From positions 566,596 through 630,595 of the forward strand of contig NZ_VTUY01000004.1 in the NCBI RefSeq assembly GCF_008364765.1: 64,000 bases of DNA, written 5' to 3'. Origin of the DNA: Bacillus sp. CH30_1T. Its GTDB lineage: Bacteria > Bacillota > Bacilli > Bacillales > Bacillaceae_B. This document shows positions 54,209-63,960 of the stretch, piece after piece. Positions within the stretch are counted from its first letter, which is position 1. Each line of letters opens with the position of its first letter. The notes below the pieces were generated by a model that was given only the letters and a program-made list of their open reading frames with translations, was not told the DNA's origin and did not search any database. Made by a program: the position numbers and the translations under genes.

Positions 54209-54652
54209 TTATTTTTCAGTTGCTATATTCCCCATCGCAATAGAAATTCTATTCCAGCTGTTGATTTGATTAATTATTAGAACAAGGTCAATATATTGCC
54301 TCTCGTCATAATGTTTCCGTACTCGTTGATAAAGCTCATCCGGCACACGCATTGTCGGGATCAAAGTCACGTACTCTGTTAACTCAAGAGCTATTTTTTC
54401 TGATTCAGTGTAAAATGTGCACTCTCTCCAAGCACTAATACAATACAGTCGTTGTTCCGTTTCTCCCATTTTTCTAGCATCAGTTGTATGCATGTTAATG
54501 CAATATGCACAACCATTTATTTGAGAAGCCCTAATTTTTATAAGTTCACGAAGTTTACGGTCTATACCTGTAGTTTTCGTATACTTCTCCATTTCCATCA
54601 TTATTTTAATTGCTTCTGGTGCCAGCTTGTAATAATCAATTCTTTGGTCCAA
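54209..54652 (-). CDS. AhpD-like carboxymuconolactone decarboxylase-family protein
   Basis: A 147-residue all-helical protein. The redox motif C-A-Y-C-I-N-M-H (Cys48, Cys51, His55) is the AhpD-type CxxCxxxH centre. S-A-W-R-E-C-T-F-Y-T-E-S-E-K-I-A-L-E-L-T-E-Y-V-T is the standard second half of CMD/AhpD proteins. Likely a peroxidase/thiol-disulfide reductase partner in peroxide defence, fitting the Ohr genes next to it. It has its own ribosome binding site AAAGGAGG and lies just above the operator, so its stop is followed by that site. Confidence 0.9.
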   Translation of the reverse strand: MDQRIDYYKLAPEAIKIMMEMEKYTKTTGIDRKLRELIKIRASQINGCAYCINMHTTDARKMGETEQRLYCISAWRECTFYTESEKIALELTEYVTLIPTMRVPDELYQRVRKHYDERQYIDLVLIINQINSWNRISIAMGNIATEK

Positions 54653-54886
54653 TATAAATCCTCCTTTAAAAACTTATTCTATTCATATTTGAACCTTAGA
54701 TAGAACTAAAGTGACAATTATGGAGAGAACCAATCATCGATTGATATTATCCATAATAAGGTTTATAGTTTATTATGTCAAACCTCTTTTAATGTTAATT
54801 AATACCAAATGCATATGTTTGACACGGTAACAAAAAATTTCTAAGATTAACTATAAAATCTCTCTTTTATGAAGAAGGTGTTATTA

Positions 54887-55381
54887 ATGCAGTATAGTAT
54901 TGGAGTTGAGTATGCACTTCACTGCCTTGTCTATTTAATTGATAATCCAGAGGATTCACCCATTGGCATAAAGGAACTTTCCCATTTTCAAGGGATCTCT
55001 GAAACATACCTATCAAAGATATTTAGTAAATTATCTAAGGACGGAATTGTAACTTCAGTGCCTGGAGTTAAGGGTGGTTATAAACTTGCTAAATCTCCAG
55101 AAGAGATTTCCTTTTGGGATGTAATTGAAGCAGTTGAAGGTACTAAGCCAATTTTTCAATGTAAAAACATTAAAGATAATGGTTATCTGTATAGAGATAA
55201 AATCTGCTCTTCAGGCACCTCCTCTTGCACTATCAATTTAGTTATGCTCTCTGCGGAAGAAACTATGCGTGAGTTCTTGCGTGGCAAAACACTTTCATGG
55301 TTAAAAGATGAGCTGGAGCGTGTCTTACCTAAACAAATACGTGAAGAAACTCGGAAATATTTTTCGAAGAGCAGCCTATAA
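54887..55381 (+). CDS. Rrf2-family transcriptional regulator
   Basis: A 164-residue winged-helix regulator from ATG 54887, with GAAGGTG six bases upstream; an in-frame ATG at 54869 is less likely. M-Q-Y-S-I-G-V-E-Y-A-L-H-C-L, then I-K-E-L-S-H-F-Q-G-I-S-E-T-Y-L-S-K-I-F-S-K-L, and G-V-K-G-G-Y-K-L-A-K-S-P are typical Rrf2. Three cysteines (C-K-N at about 109, C-S-S-G-T-S-S-C at about 125-132) could hold an Fe-S cluster or sense redox, like IscR/NsrR. It is divergent from the AhpD-like gene (234-bp gap), which it may control. Confidence 0.87.
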   Translation: MQYSIGVEYALHCLVYLIDNPEDSPIGIKELSHFQGISETYLSKIFSKLSKDGIVTSVPGVKGGYKLAKSPEEISFWDVIEAVEGTKPIFQCKNIKDNGYLYRDKICSSGTSSCTINLVMLSAEETMREFLRGKTLSWLKDELERVLPKQIREETRKYFSKSSL

Positions 55382-55440
55382 AACAAACCTCTCATGAAAT
55401 TCCTTAATAAATAGGAATTTAGAGAGGTTTGTTCTTTTTT
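55382..55440 (+). terminator. terminator after the Rrf2 gene
   Basis: AAACAAACCTCTC(A) pairs with (A)GAGAGGTTTGTT, an inner AAATTCCT/AGGAATTT stem, then a T run. Confidence 0.9.
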
Positions 55441-55609
55441 CACTGCTTCGTTTGCATCAATGTATTCCATCAACATATTCCCCACCATATCCGTAGCGAT
55501 TTGCATTTGTAATTAGATTTTCAAACACAGGACTATCAAATCATTTTTTTATTGGCAGCATTCCTTAATTCAATTTCTCATCCTTTAGAATTAAATCTAA
55601 ATAGCAGAT

Positions 55610-55934
55610 AACAGAAGTGAGGGCGTACGTAGATCATGAGCCAAGTTTACTACGAGCTGATCCTTGCTGCTTTCGTGAAATCACCTCTTTCAACAGCTTC
55701 TTTCAACCCTTCACTTGCCAAATTTATATCCTGTGCGATATCTCTAGACTCATCATGGGGGAATTCCAACCCGCTGGTGAAAATAACCTTTGTTAGATTA
55801 TAGATCCACTTGGAAATTTCATTGAAATAGGTGGAATAGGGGTTTAGTGAGTAATAAGAAGAACAATACAGAAAGTGGAATAAATAAGAGCAAAAAGAAA
55901 TTAATATCTCCAATAGTGTTTGCAAATGCAACAT
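55610..55934 (-). pseudogene. histidine kinase relic (HAMP and H-box)
   Basis: The minus strand reads E-F-P-H-D-E-S-R-D-I-A-Q-D-I-N-L-A-S-E-G-L-K-E-A-V-E-R-G-D-F-T, which is a HAMP tail, and after a frameshift D-Q-L-V-V-N-L-A-H-D-L-R-T-P-S, the HisKA phospho-acceptor box. The ATPase domain and the response regulator are missing. Remnant of a VanS/YclK-like two-component sensor. Confidence 0.65.
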
Positions 55935-56081
55935 GGTTATTTACGTTGAAGTAGCCAAGCTTGCCAGTCTAGAAAGTGAAGGTACGGACTTGGGCGTAGA
56001 ACGGTCCCCCCTGTTCAGTTCTTCAGATGGGCTCGATCGGTGTTGATGTTATCACGCTACCATATATATTAAGTACGATTA

Positions 56082-56321
56082 GTGTTTTACCCCACTGTTC
56101 CCGATATGGCACCGGACGGTCATTTTGAAATTTTACTTTTTGGTCTAGTAATTCTGGTTATGCGCTGTATGGGGAAAACTGTATTGGCCCAGTTGACACC
56201 GCCTGACCTCACTGTCATAGTGCTTAACGTCACATTGTCCGTTAGACCAATCAAAGTACATGGATTAGGACAGACTGTTATCGGGATTTTCATTTTAGTC
56301 ACTATGTCTCTCCCTTGGTGA
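56082..56321 (+). pseudogene. DUF421 (YetF-like) membrane protein fragment
   Basis: A 79-codon frame resembling the beginning of DUF421/YetF proteins: L-V-I-L-V-M-R-C-M-G-K-T-V-L-A-Q-L-T-P-P-D-L-T-V-I-V-L, then H-G-L-G-Q-T-V-I-G-I-F-I-L. The full family has about 220-290 residues. No ribosome binding site lies before the first ATG. It ends at a stop with no continuation found. A remnant. Confidence 0.65.
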
Positions 56322-56577
56322 AACCCAATTAATAGTAGTAAACATAATACAATGCTCGAATACTCTAGGTAATATTACACAAGAAACGATTTGATATTAT
56401 ATAAAATAGGTTTAATTCAAAAATTACTCGTTCATAGTCTAAATACCGATTTGAATAAAATGTCATCTTGTTGTTGCAGACTTTAACTATTTAATCAATT
56501 TATTACAATCTCGTGCATTTTTTTCAGTTCCGAGGCTAAACTATGCAAGTAATAAGTTGAATTTAAGGTGGTTTCCC

Positions 56578-57669
56578 ATGAATCAAAAGATGATTCAAGC
56601 TATTCATATTTATATATTATTTATTATGTCTACAGGATTCATGGTACATGTTCTAATTATCCCTGCTTTATTATCAACCTCTAACAGGGATGCCTGGTTA
56701 AGTGTCATTTTCAGTACGATACCATTTATCCTCTGGATTCTACTTGTTTTTTATATTTATAAAAAGTTTAATACTCATGATGATATTATCTCTTTACTTA
56801 AAAGAAAATTAAATCAATCTGGGGTTTTTATAATATTTTCAATTGTATTCGGATCCTATTTTCTGATTTCTGCCTTTATAACTCTTAAGTTTACATTTTT
56901 TTGGACAAATGCTAATTATACTTTTGAGGTCCCTAATTTTGTTATTGTATTGTTATTCGCTCTCATTTGCTTTTATGGGTCTGCAAAAGGTATACGATCG
57001 ATAAGCACGATTGCTTTTCTAGTATTTCCAATAGTGTCATTTTTTGGATTTTTAGTAGGATTCGGAAATTCGAAAAATAAGAATTATGAACTGTTATTTC
57101 CGATATTTGAGAATGGATACACAGATTTTCTTCAAGGTTTAGTATATAGCTGTGCTGGTTTGTTTGAAATGATCTTTCTTTTGTTTTTAACGTCCTATAT
57201 GAAAGACAGATTAAAGATTAAATGGCTTATATTGGTTGGGATCATTCTTGTGTTTTTAATCTTAGGTCCACTTGTAGGAGCCATTTCACAATTTGGTCCA
57301 GAAGAAGCAGTAAAAATGAGGAATCCAGCTTATGAGCAGTGGAAGCTGTTGGAAATTAGCCAGCACATTACTCGTCTTGATTTTCTTTCAATCTTTCAAT
57401 GGCTCTCTGGAGCATTTGTTCGGATAAGCTTATCATTATTTATAGCAGACAAACTATTTTTATTAAACAAAAAGAAAAAATGGGGGCTTCCAATCCTTTA
57501 TTTACTATTAATCATTGGTGCATGCATTCCTTGGAATGCCACCTCATTTTTTTACTTTTTACAAAATTATTTCTTCCCATTAAGCCTTATTTTTCAATTT
57601 TGCACGCTGCTGTTTTTTTTACTAATCATTCATTTGAAAGGTGATCAACATGAAGAAAGTTCAACCTAA
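56578..57669 (+). CDS. GerAB-type germination permease subunit (second operon)
   Basis: A 363-residue protein with ten membrane segments, starting at ATG 56578, which has AAGGTGG eight bases before it; a TTG-initiated longer frame begins at 56557. Spore permease motifs include Q-K-M-I-Q-A-I-H near the start, N-R-D-A-W-L-S-V-I-F-S-T-I, and F-L-S-I-F-Q-W-L-S-G. It is much diverged from GerKB at 52077. The presumed germinant-binding subunit. Overlaps the next start by 20 bp. Confidence 0.9.
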   Translation: MNQKMIQAIHIYILFIMSTGFMVHVLIIPALLSTSNRDAWLSVIFSTIPFILWILLVFYIYKKFNTHDDIISLLKRKLNQSGVFIIFSIVFGSYFLISAFITLKFTFFWTNANYTFEVPNFVIVLLFALICFYGSAKGIRSISTIAFLVFPIVSFFGFLVGFGNSKNKNYELLFPIFENGYTDFLQGLVYSCAGLFEMIFLLFLTSYMKDRLKIKWLILVGIILVFLILGPLVGAISQFGPEEAVKMRNPAYEQWKLLEISQHITRLDFLSIFQWLSGAFVRISLSLFIADKLFLLNKKKKWGLPILYLLLIIGACIPWNATSFFYFLQNYFFPLSLIFQFCTLLFFLLIIHLKGDQHEESST

Positions 57670-59107
57670 TAAAAAAGTCGTCAGCATAGAGCAATTGAAA
57701 ATTTGGTTTGAAGGTTCTTCTGATACCGTGATAAAAACGAGGGACTACCAAGATCATACTTTGGATTTTTTGTATTGTCCTCAATTAGTAGATATGAAAT
57801 TTATTAATGAGTTTATTTTCCCAACAATTAATGAAGTCATAGAAAAGAACGGGCACTTAGATTTTGAATTGTTAAATAATGTTTTGGAGGCCAGTAAACT
57901 TAAAGATATACATAACGTTAAAACAGAAACAGAGGAAAAACTTTTTTCAGGTGAATTAATCATATTTAATCATCATTTAAACGAACTTTACTTTCTACCC
58001 GTGTCAAATCTTCCAAAACGAGGTCCTGAAGAATCTAACATGGAATCCTCAATTAGAGGACCAAGAGATGGATTAGTAGAAAATATATCGGATAATATGG
58101 CATTAATCCGTCAGAGATTATAAACATCATCATTAAAAAGTATTGAATATACACTTGGCGAAAGAAGCAGAACGAAAATCTTATTACTTTATATAAATGA
58201 TATTTTGAATCCTTCTATTCTTGAAGATGTCAAAAAACGATTAGATTCAATAAAGGTAGATAGTGTCGCTAGCAGTTATGAAATTGAGGAATTTCTATAT
58301 GACAAAACTTTTTCTCCATTCCCTTTGTTGGAGAATTCAGGAAGACCAGACTTCGCTGTTCAATCCTTAACACAAGGAAGATTTGTGATTTTAGTAGATG
58401 GAAATCCGACTTGCTTAATAGGACCCGCAAATTTAAATCAACTATTATTTTCACCAGAAGACGCACATGATAGTTTTATTTACGTTAGTATGGTCCGTGT
58501 CCTGCGGTTTTTAGCTATATCTACGACGATATTCTTACCTGGTTTTTATATTTCGTTAATAACTTTTCAACTTGATCAAATTCCTTATGCACTTCTCGCA
58601 ACAATATCTGCTTCTAGAATAGGCTTGCCTATATCTGCACCAATGGAAGTCTTTATTATGCTTGTTTTATTTGAATTATTTAAAGAAGCAGGTGTTCGCC
58701 TACCTAAGGCTGTTGGACAGACTGTTGCTGTTTTAGGCGGATTATTTATTGGTGATGCTGCGATTCGAGCAGGGTTAACATCTCCATCCTGTTTGGTCAT
58801 TGTTGCAGTTACAGTAATATCAGGTTATATCCTAAGTAATCAAACCATGTCAGGCAATATCGTGATTCTGCGATTTTTAGTTTTTGCCTTTTCAGGACTA
58901 TTTGGATTATATGGCTTCTTTATTTCTTTTTTTCTCATTCTCACAAACGTGGTTTCATTAGAAAGCTTTGGTCAGCCATATATGTCGTATTTATCCAAAC
59001 CCAATGCAGCAGATATCATTAAAAATATGTTGAAGCTGCCTTATCGATTTATGAAGAAGCGAAATCAAGCATACCAACCTATTGATAGCGATAGTCAAAA
59101 GGAGTAA
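57650..59107 (+). pseudogene. GerA-type receptor subunit A broken by one nonsense codon
   Basis: From ATG 57650 (AAAGGTG upstream) the frame codes 157 residues, stops at TAA 58121-58123, then goes on in the same frame to 59107. Without the stop it would give about 485 residues, a normal GerA. The interruption lies in L-I-R-Q-R-L-stop-T-S-S-L-K-S-I-E-Y-T-L-G-E-R-S-R-T-K, where the intact gerKA has K-I-K-S-P-L-L-T-T-E-E-F-V-L-G. A single AAA-to-TAA change explains it. The rest (G-R-F-V-I-L-V-D-G-N-P, A-G-V-R-L-P-K-A-V-G-Q-T-V-A-V-L-G-G) is well kept, so the mutation seems recent; suppression or read-through cannot be excluded. Confidence 0.88.
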
Positions 59108-59110
59108 TGT

Positions 59111-60229
59111 ATGAAAAAGATTTTATTTATTATCATGATAAGCAGTCAGATTTTTCTTCTTACTGGGTGCTGGGGTTCAAAAGAAATACAAAGTCAAACT
59201 TATATTACAGCTTTAGGACTAGATTACGCGGAAGGAGAATTTATCGTCTATATTCAAGCCTTGAATTTTGCCAATATCGCGAAACAAGAAGGCGCATCTT
59301 CTCTGCAGCAAGCCTCCCCCATATTGATTGGGGAAGCTAAAGGAAAAACAATACAGTCTGCCTTAAGCAAATTAGTACAAATGTCAGCATTACCGCTCTA
59401 CTACGGGCATGTTGAATCCATTCTTTTAAGTGAAATTCTTATAAAGGAGCAAATGAAGTCCGTCATCGAATTTATTGGACAAAATTCTTTACTTAGATAC
59501 AATCTATGGCTTTTTGGTACAGAAAAGGATATTAAAGAAATTTTAACAAGTGAGAGCTTTTTTAATTTCCCATCTAAATATACAATCATCCATAATCCCA
59601 AAGCCTTAACTAAATATAACTTATTTATTCCCATTGAAAAGTATAATAAATTTATCTCGACCTATTACCAGCCAGTTGGTACTCAGATCATACCTTCATT
59701 AGAAATGAATAAAACTCATTACTCAGAGGATGAAAAAAAGAAAAATATTACTGTTGTTACTGGGGGATTTGTCATTTCACAGAAACAATACAAAGGATGG
59801 GTAAATAAAAACGAACTAGTTGGCTTAAAATGGTTTTCTAAAAAAGCTTCTATCATCCCTCTATCCCTCTATGACGAAAAAGTAAGTATAATCATACAGA
59901 ACCCTAAAAGAACAATTGAAGTAGTAAATGGCTTTAAACCTTCCTATCACTTAATTGTAAAAGCCAATGCAGTACTGATTCAAAATGAGGAAAATATTAG
60001 TATAGATAAAATTAAAAAAGAATTAGAAAAGAAAATTAAAAGGGAATTGTTAAAGACGATGGAGAAAAGTGAAGAAATAAATGCAGATTTGTTAAATATA
60101 AGTGAAAAAACATATCGATATCACCTAAAAAAATGGGACGTAAGTGCAATTAAATCAATTGATAAAGATTCTATAGAACACATTGAAGTAAAAATACACA
60201 TTGAACAAAATATCAAATATAAGCATTAA
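59111..60229 (+). CDS. GerAC-type germination lipoprotein (second operon)
   Basis: A 372-residue lipoprotein: signal peptide with lipobox L-T-G-C (Cys19), followed by W-G-S-K-E-I-Q, Y-I-T-A-L-G-L-D-Y-A-E-G-E-F-I-V-Y-I-Q, and the C-terminal R-E-L-L-K-T-M-E-K-S-E-E-I-N-A-D-type helix of Ger(x)C proteins. AAAAGGAGT overlaps the end of the A gene. Order B-A-C differs from the A-C-B order of the first operon. With the A subunit broken the receptor is probably inactive. Confidence 0.9.
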   Translation: MKKILFIIMISSQIFLLTGCWGSKEIQSQTYITALGLDYAEGEFIVYIQALNFANIAKQEGASSLQQASPILIGEAKGKTIQSALSKLVQMSALPLYYGHVESILLSEILIKEQMKSVIEFIGQNSLLRYNLWLFGTEKDIKEILTSESFFNFPSKYTIIHNPKALTKYNLFIPIEKYNKFISTYYQPVGTQIIPSLEMNKTHYSEDEKKKNITVVTGGFVISQKQYKGWVNKNELVGLKWFSKKASIIPLSLYDEKVSIIIQNPKRTIEVVNGFKPSYHLIVKANAVLIQNEENISIDKIKKELEKKIKRELLKTMEKSEEINADLLNISEKTYRYHLKKWDVSAIKSIDKDSIEHIEVKIHIEQNIKYKH

Positions 60230-60626
60230 AATGACTATATTTGATACATAGAAGATGCAATTGCTTTGCTAACTTAACAAAATGAATAGTTACCCTCTTT
60301 ATATATTCTGGTTGGCCTATTTTTTATAGATTATTCTTTAGGTAGCCGGGGTAGGACGTTCGAGCAGGTTGAACCTTGATCCCGTACGTTATTCTCCCCC
60401 CTACTAAAGACCTCTGTCATTGTATTGTTTGTCCAATGAATCACCAATTAAACATCTCTGGAGTGAACCTCGAGATATTCGATATAAGGATACATCCCCA
60501 ACCAAATTTCCGTTTTCTTTTTAAAAATATACCTAAAACAGATGAAATCATCCCGAAAAAAATGGAAACTTATCTTATTACAGATATCGCCCCTTTTCTG
60601 GAAGACTCGAAATCAAGGTAATAAGT
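60230..60626. other. gap without a supported gene
   Basis: A short open frame at 60376-60621 has no ribosome binding site and no recognisable motif. The stretch has a slightly GC-richer patch at 60345-60400. Nothing else seen. Confidence 0.45.
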
Positions 60627-60770
60627 TTAATAACAGTTCTCATCTATATTTTTAAGACTATGTACTTTTACATCATCGTGTACCTCTCTATTCTTACGAT
60701 TTATCCATATTCCTTTCATTCCAGCTAACCTGACTTCCATTTGCGTTCGTCTAAAGGAGATCCCCGATGG
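60627..60770 (-). pseudogene. HAD-superfamily hydrolase C-terminal relic
   Basis: The minus strand reads V-R-L-A-G-M-K-G-I-W-I-N-R-K-N-R-E-V-H-D-D-V-K-V and ends N-I-D-E-N-C-Y-stop. A-G-M-x-G-I-W-I-N-R is the last conserved element of HAD phosphatases; an I-G-D-S-like motif IV is visible just upstream after a frameshift. The N-terminal DxDxT part is absent. Confidence 0.6.
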
Positions 60771-60947
60771 CCCTTAAATTGAACAACCCTTTTTGTCACT
60801 TAACAGTTTCTAAATCCATCTTTTCACAGTAAAATGTTCCTTTAAATATTACCTGTTGATTTTGGACAATGCTATACTTAAATCTTGAATAAATAATGGA
60901 TTATTCAAGAAATCAAAAATTAAAACTTGAAGATTAGGATGAATAAT

Positions 60948-63113
60948 ATGTGGAATATTTTTAAAAAGGATATTAAAAACATTTTTACCAATTGGGTTGC
61001 TGCTATATTAATCGGAGGCTTGACGTTATTACCCTCTTTATATGCCTGGTTTAACATTGAAGCGTCTTGGGATCCCTATAGTCAAACGGATCAGCTTCCA
61101 ATAGGGATTGTGAATGAAGATGCAGGGGCTATGATTCGTGATAAGGAAATACATATCGGGGATGAGATCGTCAAAGGACTGAAGAAGAATGATGATATGG
61201 ATTGGCAATTTGTTGAGCGTAAAGAAGCAATGGAAAAGGTGGAATATGGAGATTATTTTGCCGTCATCGTAATTCCAGAAAATTTCTCTAAGAAGTTAGG
61301 AACCGTTATTAAAGATCACCCTGAAAAGGCGGAAGTTGAATATTATGTGAACGAAAAAATCAATGCTATAGCGCCTAAAATCGCAGAATCTGGTGCAGGC
61401 GGGATTGTCGATAAAATTACGAGTAACTTTATCTCAACTGTAAACGGCATTATTTTTAATAAGTTTAATGAATTAGGCCTAGAGATTGAAAAGGATCTTC
61501 CTGATATCAAGCGATTTGAAGAATATGTATTTCAAATGGAAGAAAAGCTACCTGAGATTCATGCCTTATTAAATGAATCTTTGTCAGATGCGGAAAATGC
61601 CAGAAGAATTATTGATAAGGCACAAGGACTTGTTCCTGATGCAAAACGAGTAACTAACGATGGATTGCAAACGATAGATGAATCCAGCGAGATTTTGAAG
61701 AAGGCTGAGAATCGACTAAATGCAATTGCTCCTCAGGTTCGAAAGGATCTAGAGAAAGTACATAGTATGACGACGAAAGTGAACGATTTTATCAGTACTG
61801 TGCAATCTTCTGATATTAACCTGAACCAAGGAAAGCAAATAAGTGATCAGATCAATGAGCAGATAGCTAATTCAGTTAAGAATATAGCAGTAGTAGAGGC
61901 ATCACTAAAGCAACTTCAAGAGCAGAACAATAATAATGATCAAGGTACAAGTCAGAATCGAGAACAAATCAATCAGGCTCTTGAACAATTAGCTTTTTTG
62001 AAGAAGGAACTACAGACAATTCAAGAAAGCGGCCAAAAGATCAATACATTTCTTTCTGACAAACAACAAGAAGTGGATGGTTTGATCGCTCAACTTCAGG
62101 AAAGATCAGCTACTACGGCAAATGAAATTGATGCATTTGTTAAAGAATATAATGAAAACATCGAACCAACTGTCATACAGGAAGTTGCCAATGCCAAGAA
62201 AACGTTGAAGGATGCCAGGGAGATCATAATTGAAATCCAATCTACACTGCCAGAAGTAGAAAAAATCCTCGCAAATACAGAAGGAAACTTGGGTGAAGGA
62301 GAAGAAACGCTTAAGAATATAGTAGGGGAATATCCATATATCAACGATAAGGTAAAACAATTAGCAGATCGGATTCGAGAAATCCAAGGGGAAACAGACA
62401 TTAATGAAATCATTGAGTTACTGCAAAATGATCCTGAAGCAGAGAAGGGATTCTTTGAGGAACCTGTTCAACTCTATAAAAACAGCTTATTTCCAATCGC
62501 AAACTATGGAACAGGCATGACTCCCTTTTATACCGTGCTTGCGATATGGGTAGGTGCCCTATTGTTAATTTCCCTATTAGCTACAGGTGTCCATAATTCA
62601 GATGAATTTACCGAAAAACAAATCTATTTTGGTAAACTTTTCACTTTTATAAGCATCGGTTTTGTTCAAACACTTGTGGTGACATCAGGAGATATTTTCA
62701 TTATGGGAGTGGATATCGCAGAGCCAGTGTGGTTTATCCTATTTGGATTGGTGTGTAGTTTAGTATTTATCCTAGTGGTCTATACATTAGTTTCGGTATT
62801 TGGGGATATTGGTAAGGCAATGGCTATTGTGCTACTTGTGCTGCAAATTGCTGGTGCAGGAGGAACGTACCCTGTAGCATTACTCCCTGAATTCTTTCAA
62901 ACCATTCACCCGTTCTTACCATTCTCATATGCGATTGATTTGATGAGAGAAGCCGTTGGAGGCATTGTTTGGGAGAGAGTTTATAGAGATCTAATGTCTC
63001 TAACGCTATTTGGGTTCATTGCTTTGTTAATTGGAACCTTCCTTAAAGGTCCGTTAAGTAAGAAGACAAAAGCCTTGATGAAGAAATCGAAAGAGTCCGG
63101 GTTATTTCATTAG
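60948..63113 (+). CDS. yhgE: YhgE/Pip-type membrane protein (ABC-2-like)
   Basis: A 721-residue protein when started at ATG 60948, with AGGATG eight bases before it; the frame begins at TTG 60927. Architecture: one N-terminal membrane segment (about 14-36, ending Y-A-W-F-N-I), a large extracellular part with long coiled coils (about 190-490, including N-N-N-D-Q-type Q-rich stretch), and five to six membrane segments at the C terminus (about 510-710). This is the YhgE/phage-infection-protein (Pip) family, related to type VII secretion/ABC-2 exporters. Exact function is not known. A terminator follows. Confidence 0.88.
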   Translation: MWNIFKKDIKNIFTNWVAAILIGGLTLLPSLYAWFNIEASWDPYSQTDQLPIGIVNEDAGAMIRDKEIHIGDEIVKGLKKNDDMDWQFVERKEAMEKVEYGDYFAVIVIPENFSKKLGTVIKDHPEKAEVEYYVNEKINAIAPKIAESGAGGIVDKITSNFISTVNGIIFNKFNELGLEIEKDLPDIKRFEEYVFQMEEKLPEIHALLNESLSDAENARRIIDKAQGLVPDAKRVTNDGLQTIDESSEILKKAENRLNAIAPQVRKDLEKVHSMTTKVNDFISTVQSSDINLNQGKQISDQINEQIANSVKNIAVVEASLKQLQEQNNNNDQGTSQNREQINQALEQLAFLKKELQTIQESGQKINTFLSDKQQEVDGLIAQLQERSATTANEIDAFVKEYNENIEPTVIQEVANAKKTLKDAREIIIEIQSTLPEVEKILANTEGNLGEGEETLKNIVGEYPYINDKVKQLADRIREIQGETDINEIIELLQNDPEAEKGFFEEPVQLYKNSLFPIANYGTGMTPFYTVLAIWVGALLLISLLATGVHNSDEFTEKQIYFGKLFTFISIGFVQTLVVTSGDIFIMGVDIAEPVWFILFGLVCSLVFILVVYTLVSVFGDIGKAMAIVLLVLQIAGAGGTYPVALLPEFFQTIHPFLPFSYAIDLMREAVGGIVWERVYRDLMSLTLFGFIALLIGTFLKGPLSKKTKALMKKSKESGLFH

Positions 63114-63121
63114 AGCATAAG

Positions 63122-63160
63122 TAAAGGGGCCTTGTAGAGAAATTTCTACAGGGCTTTTTT
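63122..63160 (+). terminator. terminator after yhgE
   Basis: AAAGGGGCC(TTGTAGAGAAA) pairs with (TTTCTACAG)GGCTTTT; an imperfect stem with a T run. Confidence 0.8.
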
Positions 63161-63176
63161 AAATTTTCAAAACGCT

Positions 63177-63216
63177 GATAAAGGTAGAAGAATCATTTAT
63201 TTCTTCTACCTTTATC
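63177..63216. repeat. perfect inverted repeat GATAAAGGTAGAAGAA
   Basis: GATAAAGGTAGAAGAA (63177-63192) and its exact complement TTCTTCTACCTTTATC (63201-63216), loop of eight. No strong T run; may end the minus-strand ABC relic transcript. Confidence 0.6.
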
Positions 63217-63309
63217 CCCTTTACTTTAACAAGGAATCTTCAAATGATGACTACCCCTCCGATCAGGATTCCTAAACTAACCCCAAATACTGTGACTAGA
63301 GGAGGAAGG

Positions 63310-63450
63310 CTATGCCGAAAAGCGTGCAACTACATTTAAAGTCGTTAATACAGGATCTCCAGGAGCCAGCCGGACAAAAAAACTAACGATTGTAAGAAAC
63401 AACATAAAAAGCAGAACTTCAAAAAATTCACCTGCAATAATTCGAAACAT
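63310..63450 (-). pseudogene. NikB/OppB-like permease N-terminal relic
   Basis: A 46-codon frame, M-F-R-I-I-A-G-E-F-F-E-V-L-L-F-M, then V-S-F-F-V-R-L-A-P-G-D-P-V-L-T-T-L, which is the first membrane helix and the R-L-A-P-G-D-P motif of nickel/peptide ABC permeases. It ends at a stop 46 codons in, where about 310 residues are expected. It follows the solute-binding relic by 15 bp in the usual operon order. Confidence 0.75.
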
Positions 63451-63465
63451 TCACTTCACATTCAG

Positions 63466-63960
63466 CTAATTGGAAATCATGTAATATTCACTGCGTGTGG
63501 TAACCCAATTTGTTACTTTATATTCGTTATAGGCAACAATTGAATTAATAGTTGTTGTTAATTCAGGTTCCTCGGTACCACTGAAATTAAGACCACCAGT
63601 TGGATGATACGTAGTACTTAAATAGTAACCTGCATCCCCGCGGAGAGCTGTTAAATTACTATATGTAGCCAAATCCCAATCACGATTAGACGCCATATAA
63701 TCTTCAGGAGTATCAATTTGACGGATTTCCACATCAATTCCGATTTGTTTTGCATCGAATTGAAATACTTGCGCTATAGGTTAAGAGAGTGAATGATAGC
63801 TGCTCACCATCTTTTTGCATTTTACCGTCTTTAAGTGTGTAGCCCGCATCCTCCAAATATTTTATAGTTGTTTCTCTAGACCGCCAAAAAATTGTTGACA
63901 CCATATTGTTAGGGTATGCAGAACCCGCTGTCGGACCATTTTACCATCATTGCCATTTGC
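63466..63960 (-). pseudogene. decayed nickel/peptide-type solute-binding protein (SBP_bac_5)
   Basis: The long frame (63466-63732) reads D-T-P-E-D-Y-M-A-S-N-R-D-W-D-L-A-T-Y-S and G-D-A-G-Y-Y-L-S-T-T-Y-H-P-T-G, the C-terminal part of a NikA/CntA/Opp1A-like binding protein. In other frames up to about 63960 one can read K-Y-L-E-D-A-G-Y-T-L-K-D-G-K-M-Q-K-D-G-E and I-A-Q-V-F-Q-F-D-A-K-Q-I-G-I-D-V, continuing the same protein across frameshifts and a stop. With the permease scrap this shows a dead metal- or opine-type uptake operon at the window edge. Confidence 0.75.

Noticed and set aside
55183..55506. Minus-strand 107-codon frame
   Set aside because: Mostly antisense to the Rrf2 gene and runs through its terminator.
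60376..60621. Plus-strand 81-codon frame
   Set aside because: No ribosome binding site, no motif, located among relics; not supported as a gene.
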